Shown here: piece after piece, positions 12,302 through 24,073 of the stretch | Layout: each line of letters opens with the position of its first letter | How positions within the stretch are numbered: the first letter of the stretch is position 1 | Source: Neospora caninum Liverpool | Taxonomy: Eukaryota > Apicomplexa > Conoidasida > Eucoccidiorida > Sarcocystidae | NCBI RefSeq assembly: GCF_000208865.1 | Contig: NC_018397.1 | Location: 1,364,001-1,428,000, forward strand | Length of the DNA: 64,000 nucleotides | Reading direction: 5' to 3' | Notes under the pieces: model-generated | Database searches by the model: none | What the model saw: the letters and a program-made list of their open reading frames with translations, nothing else | What the model was told of the DNA's origin: nothing | Position numbers and translations under genes: made by a program

Positions 12302-14523
12302 TATGGAAGTAATTCTGCAAAACGTATTTGATGCAAGGAATGAACGAAGTTCTGGCCCGTCTGTGCCTTGCAGAGGACGGTCTTCCGATTTGGACGGGGA
12401 GTCACATTTCCCCCGTGCTGGAGGAACAGAGCATACGCCTGGCTAGATGGATAGAAAATACCTTGATGAAGGCTAACACAGCCGCCCTTTTACCCTGAGA
12501 AAAGTTGAAAGTGTTTAGCTCGCCCTAGCTTTTCTCTCGGGAGAGATGCTCTGGGCACTAACGCCAGTAGCTCTGAACTCAACCCGCGCGAAGTGGGCGA
12601 CGGGGTCTCTCACGGCGCACACTGCATACACTAAAGCTCTAAAGCGAAGCATTTGAAATGAACGAAAAATTTCCCATATACTGTCATGTCCCGTTCAACG
12701 GAGTTTAGCGGATTGAAGCCTCTCAGGCCACTGCCCTCAAATCCACCACAATTCTTAGTCCAAACCAGAAACCCGGTGTGCATGCATGCGCTCATCATGC
12801 CTCACGAATTGTGAGAGAAAATGTGTGGCAGGAAAATTTTTGGCAGCAAGTACTTTTCAGCCACTTCAGACTACGACTCGAGTGGAAGCGATTGCAACAG
12901 AAGCCAGTCGGAGACACCGGGCGCTGTCGTTTACTGGAAAACTCCCGCAATCCAGTATTTCCGTGATTGCGTGATCGCATGCCTGCATGGACACCCGGCG
13001 GAAGAAGCGGCAAGACGAGAGCGCCAGTAACATGGAGAGAAACATGTTGGTGTCCAAAACGCGAAGAGTTCCCGGCACTATTCATGTCGGTATTCATGAC
13101 CATACACTGTAACCGCAGGCAATGGCCAGCCAAAGCAGCGAGGGAGAGTGGAAAACCAAAGTCCTTAAGTGGTCCGTTTTGTGACAGATCAACACATTTC
13201 CTTCAGAATCCCGACGACAAAAACCCAGTCAGGCGCCTGTATCACAATGACGCATAGTATGTGGAATTTGAACCCCTTTACATGGCAGATAAATACAACA
13301 TAAGCATACTTCAACCACAGCTATTGAGGTCACCAAAAATCGGCGGTGTCTGTTCCCAGGCGAACACCGATCCTCCATTTTTGGATAACACTGGATTATC
13401 AGAAGGGATAGTTTTTTACTACACACATCCTCTACTGCATCGTGTAAACAGAAATTCGGTACCAAACGTGCTACCCTATCTCGCGACTACTCATCGCGAG
13501 GGACATGCCAAAGTGGCTGCTCGCTGAACTCTCAGAAACGGAAACACTCCGACCTCTCAGATGTGACCAATCGAATCCATGGCTGCTCGTACTGTTGGCG
13601 GAGCCCTGTCCACGGGTACGTCTGTAACCAATAGGTGCCTGTCATGTTATGCCGCCTAGCAGAATCGAGCAACCTTTCGAACTTGTCGATCGCCGTGTGC
13701 CCGTGAGTCGATGTCCCATACACCTAATGTCACATGTGTCGATGTAGATGTGGCGGTGAGTGTTCGCTCTCTACATGGCGTTATCAACAGCAAACTGAAC
13801 GGCTAAAAGAAGCAAGAGGCAAAAACATCCCCGCCCCGCCCTCGACCAACCAAAATCCGTTTCCATAGCTCTGATCTGCCCTACTGCAAGTGGACGGAGG
13901 AGTCGAAGAGCTCGATGGGATGTGTGAAGTTAAGGCTACACCAGCCTACAGTTGTGTAACTGCCGCTCTTGGGCAGAATACGCCTTTGAAAGGAGTATTG
14001 CCTGCACCTTGCATGGTCCGTCAACGTGGTATGCACTACACGGTCGAAAAATGAAGGGAAATGAACTAAACGCGTCTGCAGGTGTCCTATGCACGGGAGT
14101 GAACAGCAAAACCAGCACAGAATCCAGCATTCTGCCAGAAGACGGATCTCGTACAATATGCGTCATAGACAACAACGGCGTTCACGGTCTGCTACCATGC
14201 CTGCTGAAAGGCGGGCAATTCATATGCTTTGATTGGAGAGAGGAACTCCCATGGAGAGCATATATGAGACAACAGAACTCCAGGACGTGACCAACCCTTC
14301 CTGCGCCAACTAATCAGCACAACGCGGCCACAACAGATCGCCCCGTACCGTCTGCGTACTCTCCTTTGCCGCGTGCTGCGTGCGCAGTCTTCCACCTCAC
14401 TTCACTTCAGCGCACAACCGAACTAGTAATCCATCCCCGTGAAGTCACGAATGTTCGATACTGACGAACGACTGTTGCATGCAACGCAGCAGGCCCATCC
14501 TACCCGGATCCTCAGCACACCCA
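12302..14523. other. Spacer, no gene recognised
   Basis: This lies upstream of the thioredoxin-like gene and downstream of the secreted Pro/Tyr-rich gene (both on the minus strand). It should hold the promoter of the former and the 3' UTR of the latter. It is nearly free of microsatellites. Short open frames on both strands have no recognisable domain. Confidence 0.5.
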
Positions 14524-15534
14524 CTAATGGCGCATTGCTTTCAACTCTTCCAATAAATCCGTGTAGGTAGGATGGTTTGGGTTGTACGGAGGAGGGCGAG
14601 ATGTTTCTTCCTTTTCTGCATCAGAAGCTTCCGCAGACTCGTCTTGGCCGTCTACGCGTTTGTTGGCAGCCTTTGAGGCGGCCGCAACTGCTGCCACTGT
14701 GGCGAGTGCCCCTAGTCCAGCTAGCAATCCCCTCTTGACTGCGGTCGCCTTCCACTTGCGTTTTCCGCCGGCCTCCGCGCTCTCGATTTGGTCTGAGCTG
14801 TCAGGCTGCTCTGCAGTTTGCAAAAAGTCGAAACCAAGGTGACTGTACAGCGGTGGTAGTCCCTGGGGCCCTTGGAGAACGTGCGCTGCTCCCAGCGAAA
14901 GCAGGGGATCCGAGCCACCTAAATAGCTGTAAACGAATTGAGCGGCAGGCGCTGAAAACGGCTGTGACGGCTGAGGGACAGGATAACTGGGAAGCATCCC
15001 CGTACCCATGTCAGCTCGATAAGTGGGGGCCGCACCCGTTGGCGTGTAGGCTTGACCATACACAACACTGGGGTAGGCGGTGGTAGAGCCGGCAGCTGCG
15101 TAGTCGGGGCTGGGTACAGGAGTGCTCGGAGGCGGATTGGGACTCGCAGAACCAACATGGCTAGTTCCTGGATAGTAGAAAGTTGAAGGACCAGGGTAAC
15201 CGCCAGGCACGCCATAACCAGCATAACTTCCCGCTTGAGGCACTTGCATGCTGGGTGGCTGTTCCATAACCATGACGGACCCATCAGGGCGCTGTACACG
15301 AATTAACTGTCCCTGACCTTGAGCGCCACTCTGTCCATTCGAAGGTGAATACGGATATTGATGCTCATACCACGGTGGCATGTTTGGCCAATTGCCCGTG
15401 TTACGTGCTACGTTATCGTAGAGTCCTTCTTCACCCGCCATACCCGCGATATACGAGCCATGGCCGCATTCACCACCAGATACAAACCATGCCGCCGTGA
15501 CAACGACGCATGGAGGAAAGAAGAGACCCTTCAT
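14524..15534 (-). CDS. Secreted Pro/Tyr/Gly-rich protein with C-terminal PPPY, dense-granule-like
   Basis: Single-exon, 336-residue protein starting at the ATG at 15534, chosen because it gives a clean signal peptide (residues 1 to about 23, core PPCVVVTAAWFVSG). The open frame continues upstream without another convincing start. Residues 35-235 are low complexity, rich in Pro, Tyr, Gly and Ser with several YP pairs and no globular domain. Residues 269-286 (GLLAGLGALATVAAVAAA) are a small-residue hydrophobic helix flanked by basic residues, a possible membrane segment. The tail is acidic and then reads RPPPYNPNHPTYTDLLEEL, a PPxY motif at 314-317. This layout is typical of coccidian dense-granule or other secreted proteins, but I recognise no named family member. 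No RRL-type ASP5 cleavage motif is seen. Confidence 0.8.
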   Translation of the reverse strand: MKGLFFPPCVVVTAAWFVSGGECGHGSYIAGMAGEEGLYDNVARNTGNWPNMPPWYEHQYPYSPSNGQSGAQGQGQLIRVQRPDGSVMVMEQPPSMQVPQAGSYAGYGVPGGYPGPSTFYYPGTSHVGSASPNPPPSTPVPSPDYAAAGSTTAYPSVVYGQAYTPTGAAPTYRADMGTGMLPSYPVPQPSQPFSAPAAQFVYSYLGGSDPLLSLGAAHVLQGPQGLPPLYSHLGFDFLQTAEQPDSSDQIESAEAGGKRKWKATAVKRGLLAGLGALATVAAVAAASKAANKRVDGQDESAEASDAEKEETSRPPPYNPNHPTYTDLLEELKAMRH

Positions 15535-18464
15535 TGTCAAAAAAGGAAAAGTACACACCTGCTTAGACGTCGTGGACGAGAAGGACGCTGGAAGTTTGAC
15601 GCCGTGCTTACAACTGTTAATATTAGGGGTGTCTTGGGACGCGGAATTTGTACTGTTGTTCTCTCGCTTGGTTTGTGTAGCCAGCGAGAGTGCACAACCC
15701 TCGAGACGTAGACACGGATTTGCGTCTCCCCCTGTTACAGGAGACGCGACGTCGCTGAGCAACTCCCATTTGGTGCAATTTGTACTACATAGCAGCAGAA
15801 AAGGTTCACGTCGGCATGTCCATTTCCCACTACTTCACGTGCTTTTGTGAGTGTCACGCCTTGATGATTTTGAGAGAATTCTAGCTACGGGAAACAGGGG
15901 TCCTCGCCGGCTTCGCAGGGGAACCAAACGTTTTCTGCGACACTACCCACACTAAGGCGCACGAGTCGCGCCCCCTCTACAAGCGACAAAAACGCTGGCC
16001 ACAAAGCGCATCCTCATGTAGAAAGGCTAAATTAAACACGGAAATACTGCCACCCAATGCTCCAAAGGCCTCTCAATGAGGCTCAGGCATCCCCATACGT
16101 TCGCTAGCCTAAAACGGATATCGCTTCCCGCGCGAGCGAGAGCGGGAGCGGATTAACTGAAAGAAAAACGCGCAGTGGTACACTCGAGCCGGCAACATCC
16201 AAAATTGTGTCGCGCGCGGAAGTTGGAATGGCGACGCTAGAAGTCGCAATCTGTTTCCACAGATTAGACGTCAGAAAGCTGTGTAGAGCCTAACAGCTGT
16301 GCTGCTGCCTTCGGTCACACCTTCCCGCTTGCAAAGTGTAAATGGAAAGGAAGGCCAGCTTTAAGTCGTGGCAGAAGCCATCTCCTCTCTGTTGGAGGTC
16401 GGTCTTCAAAGGCGTGTGAACCAGCGTTAGATCCCAAAATTGTCAAACTGACATAGGGTAAAATAGTCAACAGACCACGCATACACTGATTGACACACTG
16501 TGCTCCAATCCAACTGGTGGAGCTTCCAGGTACGGAAACATCTGCCATCTACCGCAGTTCCCAAAAGGGCGATCTATTTTCGTGCAATAGATCACTGCAC
16601 ACGGATTGGAATGAAAATCGAGGCACGAGAGGCCCTGCGGGAACATGCTATAGTCGAGTGTTGGCTGTTGGCCGGGAGTATATTCTCTCTACAATGAGTG
16701 CCAAACCAAGTTGTCTTGTTCGCGTCCCACTGTTTGTGTCGGCGACAGTTACATGCCGCGACATCGAGTTCGACAACACGTTAAAGCGCGCGCGGAGCGC
16801 ATCCTGTGTGTGTAAAGCCGTTACTTTTGCCACTTACTGCGTGGTGATACGTGTGGTCAGCTGGAGAAATGCGGTTGGGAATGAACTATACGTCGTCGCA
16901 TCTAAGGCAACTATAGAAGCCACCGTCACTCCGGTCTATTCGTCAGCGTTCCTACAACGGGAACACTATCCCTGTAGTTTGCTTCTGGCTTTGTGTCTCA
17001 CAACCGAACACACTCGGGTGATGGCGAGGGAAAGCCTGTATTATCACTGTAGTCTCCCACATCCGTGCCGCGCTGTAGGAAACAGGTATCTTTTACGGTA
17101 GGATTCTTGGAGAAAATGGAATTGTTAGAAGCTCACCCTCCCATCGATTACTGCAGTTTCCAATAACAGAATGTACGGCCGTATAACAGCTGATGTGGTG
17201 TGACGTGTGGTGAGCGGGTACACTGAAGTGTAAAAACGGACCAATGTGTCGTGTCATTGTACCCCCAATCCTAGCAGCCATGCTGTCGGAATTTCTGCTC
17301 ACCTGTACATAATAGGTCGCAGATTTATATGACCGCTCCACCTGTATGCTAGTGGTTATGCAGTTCTTTCATGGCTCTTTTCTCGGTCTTCGCAGTCAAA
17401 CCCACTCAGATCATTTGCTGTTTTATGTTGTGCTCAAGCGTAGGCTTTCCCTCCCGCTTACTGTTCACAGCCTCAAAACAAAGCGTTTTGTAGTGGACTG
17501 AAGTCATCACGATGACATGCTGCCTAGCATTTGGCCCTCAAAAACGTAGTAGAAATTTCAGCTTACGGGAGCAAGCATCGTGCAGCACTACCATTTGAGA
17601 GGAGTCGGGTAATAATTCCACTTGCACGCTACTCTGACCAAATGGTCTTCAGAGACGTGTTCAACAGGGAGGAGAGATGGAGTCAGTGTGTTGGCGAAGT
17701 CTGGAATGATTTTGGGGAAGCGGTCTCGTTCCGTGGCGCGGCTTTCCCCACCAAGCTACAGGGCGGTACAGAGATTCGATTCGCAATGTCAGGCGGGTCC
17801 GCCCTCCTGCGTTGGCCGAGTTCAGTATTCTTCTCTTCGCATATCGACAGGCGTTCAGCTCATAGAGTCATTGTCGAGCGCCCCGCGAAGTCACCGGGGT
17901 TGCTGGTAGGCACGGGCAAAGGGCAAAAGTAGATGGTCTAAACTTTTTCTCTCGGACGAGTCTCTTGGTGGTACGCAGCCCCACGACGAGGCGCCGCGAG
18001 TACGCGTCGGTTACCACAAGGTCCAGGAACACGGATGCCACCGACATGGTCATAACGCGCTCTTTTTTTAGTGAGAGGGGCATGTTCCTAGCGGAAGTAA
18101 ATTGCGTGTGTTACGACTATGATCTTCCGAAATCCCGACTTTGTTGCACTGGAGAAAAGGCATGTAGTGACGGGGACCCAGGCCCAAAAAGGCAATTCTG
18201 CGTTTCTGCCTTAAAAACCCTGTCGCGCGCGTTGCCGGCAGTGGCGCTTGCCGCAGGCGGCTTTTCCGCGGATTTCGCAAGGAAACTTCTGGCTTGGGGA
18301 TGATTCTTGGATCTGGCTGCGCTCTCTCGAATATATGGTTCTCCTTTTTCTTTTATCCCCGCAATTGTTTCCGCTGTTGGCACTGCAAGGACAAGAGCCT
18401 CTTCTGGAGATCGTCGCACGTAGTTCATTCTTCTGTCTTGTTCCCGTCCACTTGTGCTGGCAAG
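15535..18464. other. Divergent spacer between two secreted-protein genes
   Basis: About 2.9 kb holding the promoters of both secreted-protein genes, which point away from each other. No ORF with a recognisable domain. An AGAGACG word, matching the (A/T)GAGACG element described for GRA promoters, occurs at about 17649, some 800 bases upstream of the 18465 start; at that distance it may be chance. Confidence 0.45.
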
Positions 18465-20259
18465 ATGCATCGTGGGATCGCTCGGTGCCTCTTTCTTTTC
18501 ACCCTTTTGGGGCTCCTCTCATTCGTCCCTCAGGCGATCGCGGCTGGTAAGTTTATATCTCAGCCAGAGAAGGCTTCCATTTTTCTCCGCGCAGCAGCTG
18601 TCGCCATATTGCGTTGTCAGCACACGCGCCACGCTGGAGGCTCCTTCGGGCTGCAGCCTGGGAACTGCTTCGTTCTCAGAAGAAGTCGACGCTTTCTAGT
18701 TTTTCCCTGAGGTTTCCCCGCTTGCGTCCGTACTGTATTTGCGTGTCCTTGCAGGAGAAGCGCTCGACGAAGCGACCGAAGGCGCCGTGGAAACACAGAG
18801 GGGTGCCGCGGAAGATGATGATACCCTCGTGCCAGCAGATGATGAGCACGAAGACGAAGAACACGATGATGAGGACGACCACGAAGCAGACTTCGAATCC
18901 TTGATCCAAATGATGGGAAAAGACATGAATGTGAACTTGCCACAGAACGACATGTCCAAGTTTGCCGCAGTTCTCAAGGAGTTGACAGACCACATTGACA
19001 GCGCTCATAGTAAGGCGACGGTCTCTTCCCAAGCGTGTTTTTTTCCCCGTGTCACGCTGAAATTGATGCTTTCGAGCACCGTGCTTCCACGACTCGACTG
19101 TTGACTTCTGTCACGTTTAGGCTTCCCATTAGTGACGTGCGTCTCCCCTCGGACAGTACCCACGTTTCTGCGGTCGAAAGCGACCGGTGGAATCCATAGG
19201 ACCACGGTGGAGGAGTTAGATACTGGATGCGACAGCATTACTGCTCTGAAGCAGTAGGTCGCATCGTCGACCTCGCGAAGACTCAACGCACATATATATA
19301 TATATATATATACTTCTGGCCCATCAACAAGTGCGCATACTTGATTTTGTGTGCTTGTCTTTTACATACGGATGTAGATTTTTGAGTGTGTCCGTGCAGG
19401 TGCAGACATACACTTGTGTGTCCTTACACATCATTGCACATCTCTTCTGACCCCGTTTTTTACCGGTTACAGAACAGCACGCGGAAATCGCTGAGAAGCC
19501 GCATCCGTTTCTAAAGAAGATCATGTCTCAACGCACACATGACAAGATGGTTACCACCCTTCAGAAGATCTACACAAAAGTGCCGCGAGACGAGATCAAC
19601 GATCAGCTCCAAGCCGTCATGGTAAGTTGCCGCCAAAGCAATTGTGTATGTGGGAGGAGGTTGAAAAAATCTGGTGGGCGAGTCTCTTAGCGAGTAGATC
19701 CCTTCAGTTGTATCTTTGGAAATGGCAACTCGTCGAGTGTATATCCGTAGATCGGTTGTTTTCACGAAGGCACGCTACAGGTGACGATGCGTTCGCCTTC
19801 CATGCATTGTTGTGTTGATAGTGTAAGCCCCAAAAAGACTAGTGAGGAGCGACCGCAGTTGTGCAGAGCACACGTCAGCACAGATAAGCGAGTGTGTTTC
19901 CATGCGTATGCGGAGGCCTGCGGCAGTACATGCTTGCATACGCATTTGCACGTGAGAAGAGATAAGTTTGCACTTCGCCGTGCCCTCATTCTGTGAAGCG
20001 GTTCCTCATACCCGCGCGTGTTTGTGTGTGCGTGCGGCTGTCGCACCTGCGACTGACGGAACAGGCGCTTCTCCAACACCTCAAGGATGATCCGCACATG
20101 TCTCCGAAGCAACTGCTCGAGAAGACAGCGACGCATTTGGGGATGCCTCTCACCGCTGACATGTTTGAGGACATGAAGAAGCACATGGGGTGGGCGGAGA
20201 AGTTTTTCGGTCTCTTCAATCCAGGCGAGTTGGAAGAAGAAAAGGCGGAGGAGTTGTAA
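18465..20259 (+). CDS. Secreted acidic/helical protein, candidate dense-granule protein
   Basis: Predicted 226-residue protein in four exons: 18465-18546, 18755-19009, 19473-19621 and 20065-20259, with consistent phases (1, 1, 0). Residues 1-27 are a clear signal peptide ending near PQAIAA. Residues 47-73 are a dense Asp/Glu/His run. Residues 74-215 are predicted amphipathic helices with two loosely similar segments (SKFAAVLKELTDHI and ALLQHLKDDPHMSPKQLLEK), and the C-terminus is again acidic (GELEEEKAEEL). No transmembrane segment follows the signal, so the protein should be soluble in the secretory route or parasitophorous vacuole. I recognise no named family. KAEEL is not a standard ER-retention signal, and no ASP5-type RRL motif is present. 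Confidence 0.85.
19292..19312. repeat. (TA)n microsatellite in intron 2 of the secreted acidic protein gene
   Basis: About ten AT units midway in the intron 19010-19472. Confidence 0.85.
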
Positions 20260-23200
20260 TACTTTTACTTCTCGAGAACGCTGGCTTTTTTCGTGGTAGA
20301 ATGTGTAATCAAAAAGTCTGCCGCTTCCCTGTTCCCTGTTCGTATGTATTCCGTTTTGGAGCGAGGTGTCGGGGAAGCAGTGTATTTCTTGTTCAACCCG
20401 GTTCCCGTCCGAGACAGAGCACAATGCATGATTGCACAGCACGAGAATCTCGGGCACAGCACGCGTCGTACATTAGCACACTCTTTTTGGTCAAGGGCTA
20501 TAGGAACTCCAAGAGCACTTCGTGAGGGGAGATAGAAAAGTGTAACATTCGTGTTTGGCGTTTTGGCGCGTCTTTTGCTCCGACCCTTCTCCGTTGAGAA
20601 AAACTGAGTGGGTTGTCGACGTTTGCTTTCTACCACAAGCCGTTTTTTCGTCAGTGTGAGGAACGTGGCGTGTCCCTTATTGTCGGTCGCCTGAACGTCA
20701 GCCCGAGTGTCAGTGCATGCACATCATACCTACTCCATCAAACAGACGGGGAAAATCGCGGCGCGATCGGTTGGGATACCCAGGAGATTTTGATGAGATG
20801 GGAGTACCTGACCACACGATGAGCTAAGACAACCGCATTCACTGCATCATTGGAAACCTACGTTGGAACAGCAAACAGACGTCTGCAACCTACACGTGAT
20901 TTCACGAAATGTGCCGTTTCGGCACGCAAAACGCCGTGGAATTATGCATCATCTGGTCCCACCGAGCCGTGGAACATGCGAAAGATCAAAACTGCATTCA
21001 TATATATTCATGAATGCCCGCAAGAAAAGTGCAGTTTATCAGCCATGTGAAAGTACAATGTTGTTCCTCGGAGTTTGCGAATCGCTCCACAGGTCACCTG
21101 TTCAGCTCGGTCGCGGGAAACGGTCGTCGCTGGTATCGGGGACGTATCCTGTGGGGCGCGCTTCATTTTATCGAATGGGTCTTCAGTTTTGGCCGCCACA
21201 ACCTTCGCCCTCTGACCCAATAGATGAACAGCTATGTATGTATATATATCGGTAAGAGCAGAAACTTGGTTTTGCCAGCCTCTGTTTCCTTAATACAGCC
21301 GTGTCTCTGGGGGTGGAAGAGCTGACAAGCACATATCCTGTGGGCTCTTGCAGCGTCTTCATGGCACCTGCAGGGTCACGTAGTCATCCGCCCAGTCCAA
21401 CGAGGACTTGGATAAACGCGTTTCCGCGACACTTGGTTCTCATTCCACCGCAGTAGCTGTTGGGTCATGGAACAGCACGACACGTTTGGGTTCTGTTTGT
21501 CGATCAGCCTTCTGCGGAGCCGCCCGTGTGCGACTCTCTATCCTATGCTCCGTAGTGTGAGCACATCACATGATGGCTGGCGTCTAGAAGTTGATCATGT
21601 GCATTCTTCTCAGCCCACTCCTGTCAGACTCCCTGATGAGGGTTTGAGGCCCGAGCCTCTTGATTACACCTCGCATAGACTGACTGGGACACGAAAGGTC
21701 GTAAGAGAGACTGGGCGTGCAGTTTGTCGCACTCCTCGGAGAAGCTTTCTCCACGATCAGTCGACATGGTACGGTACATCAGGAGGATCTCTTTTTGCTT
21801 CTTTCGAAATCTTTAGTGTCAAGGGTGTACACAAGCAAGCACATGCAAAGCACACGCTTGAGGACTGGGAGTCTGGTGTCACCGGAGGAGATATGAGGAC
21901 ATTCCCTTCTGTCGCTGTTGCGCAGTGTCATCCGCTCTTCGCGCCACGAACAAAGGAGCCTTCCCGAATGCTTGGTAATCGAACCTTGAAACACGCCTCA
22001 CAATGTCGGCGCCTCTTTAAAGATGCGCCTTAGACTAGATCAAGGTTGCCTTCCATATTTTTTCAAGCGTTTATCTTTCGGTTTCTGCAGCGTGTGAACA
22101 TCTGCGCCAGATGTGAACTTCACCCATCCTTCACGTGTAAGGAGGAGTGACAAAAAGGTGGATCAGCATTTATCTCAACCCTGGCCATCCCGCAGGTTTG
22201 GCAAAGCGCTCTGACGCCAGTTGTCTTCAGCAGCATAGCGAGAGGATTCGTCGTCTTGTTCCCGTTGTAGCCACTCACGTCCACAGCTACTGGCAGAGAT
22301 TTTTGCTGGCCTCTGAAAAAGAAGGCATACCTCTTCTCTGTTTCTGTGTGCCGCTCACTTCTCTAGGCTATCCGCACCCCCAGAAGAAGTGACCCCCAGT
22401 GAAGACAATCACGCTGTTCCCCTCTGCGGAGGGGCGATTCAAGGTCTCCCAGCCCACACGAGGAATGCCGAAAACGCTTCATCTCGGCAACGCGTTTCTC
22501 TTCCTCAAATTGTCTCTGAATATGAGGCTCGAGATTGCCCGACTGCTAGACCCTGAGCACCTTTACGTGCCTGAAATCATACACATGATCAAATCTCCTT
22601 GAGCGACTCGACAGGCCTCTGGTCCTTTGCAGAACTCCACGGAAAAACGAGTGGAGCATCGAACCAAAGGAATCCGTTCGCTACCAGTTTGTATCTACTC
22701 GCTGTGTCGAACACACTGTGCTGGCCACACGGCGTTGGAAACAGAACTGTGGACGGCACGCTGCTACTTCCAGAAATCCCTTTAGTCTTGGTTTTGTGAT
22801 AGTGACGCTTCGACCGACTTCCTGTGCGTTTTCGCGCTCTTATGGACTCCTCAGGAACCCCGTTTTGCGGCAGACGCCCTTGAAATTCCTGTCCTCTCAC
22901 CTTCGCGTTGTGTGTGTCCTTTGCTGGCGCATGCTGGCTGCTCGGCGCGTGGAAACTTTTCTTCGTGGGTGACCAAAAAGTGTTCTCGCTTGTCGCACGG
23001 CATTCCTGGGTCCAAGAACAGGCCACAGCGTTTTTTTCCTTTTTTCCACTTCACGGTGTTTTTTCTCATTAGAGGATCGAACAAGCGAGAGCAGGACACC
23101 GGCTTTCCGTTCGTCTCGCCCCGCTTCATGTGCGTGTTTTTGTGCGCTTCCCAAAAACTCTCGCGGAACATGCATATGCGTGCATCTGCACAGGGATATC

Positions 23201-24073
23201 GATGCTCACATAGGTCCGTATAGATCGTGCGTTTTACACACACACACACGTATATACTCGTGTGTATATACACCTCCAAGGTGTTTTGGGTTTTTTCACG
23301 AAGCAGAGGGTCCAGCTGTCGCTTTTGAGGGGTCGGAGACTGGTTTTTGGCATCGACTTCCCGCTTTCTCATTTGCCGCGTGAAGCGGGGACGCAGAGGC
23401 GAGCGTGCACATTGCACAGCTTGTCGAGTTTCCCGAGATTTTCGTCTTTTTGCGTTCCTGCGGGGGAGGTGGGAGCCTGTGACTGGTGTCGAGTGTTCTG
23501 CGCGCCGCGCAGCCCCACGTTCAGATGCGACCTCTCCAGTCGTTTTCCCTCATCCCGTTGTGAGGGGGAGAGGTAATTGTTCATTGCTCATCCGTTCGCT
23601 TTCGAATCTCAAAAACAGGCACGCGCGCACCGAATCCGAACCTCCCGCCGGCGTACCCGAAGCCAGACAACGTAGTCGCGGGCGCCATTTCCGTTGCTCC
23701 TCTGCCCTGTTATCAGGAAGGGGAAGGAGAGAGGATCCTGTTCTGTAAATGTTCTGGCCGTTTGAACGCGAAGTCTTTTGCTTTCCGTATGCCAAGAATC
23801 TTGCGAGCAACGGTTGAGAAACGTAGTCCACAGAATTGGTCTCTGTCTTGTCATCGTGCTATCGAATCCCGGAAGACGAGAAACAGCAGTTCCTCGTCCG
23901 AGGGAAAACTTTTTTCTTAAGAAGTAGCCGCGCCGTCCTTCGCCTCCCCGGTTGTTCCTCTCTCCCGGCACTTCCCTCCTCCTCTTCCGTCGCACAGCGC
24001 GTTCATCCTCTGTGTCTCCGTTGTCTCCTCTCGTCGGATCCCTCGCTTTTCGCTCTTGTCGGTGTCGACACCT
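20260..24073. other. Long spacer, no gene recognised
   Basis: About 3.8 kb between the secreted acidic protein gene and the CRAL-TRIO gene. Open frames such as 21467-22033 (+) have no recognisable domain or signal peptide. The last 500 bases become pyrimidine-rich on the + strand, as expected for a coccidian promoter and 5' UTR. A short (AC)n/(TA)n stretch lies near 23235-23270. Confidence 0.5.

Noticed and set aside
16490..17932. Frames at 16490-17101 and 17531-17932 (+) between the two secreted-protein genes
   Set aside because: Not low complexity, but no domain, no signal peptide and no codon bias like the neighbours; kept only as spacer.
12302..18464. Possible nuclear copies of organellar DNA in the microsatellite-poor spacers
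   Set aside because: Coccidian nuclear genomes carry mitochondrial fragments, but I found no cob or cox protein segment or rRNA piece I could recognise; a BLAST against the mitochondrial genome would decide.
21467..22033. 188-codon plus-strand frame in the 20-24 kb spacer
   Set aside because: No signal peptide, domain or supporting splice context; composition equals the surrounding spacer.
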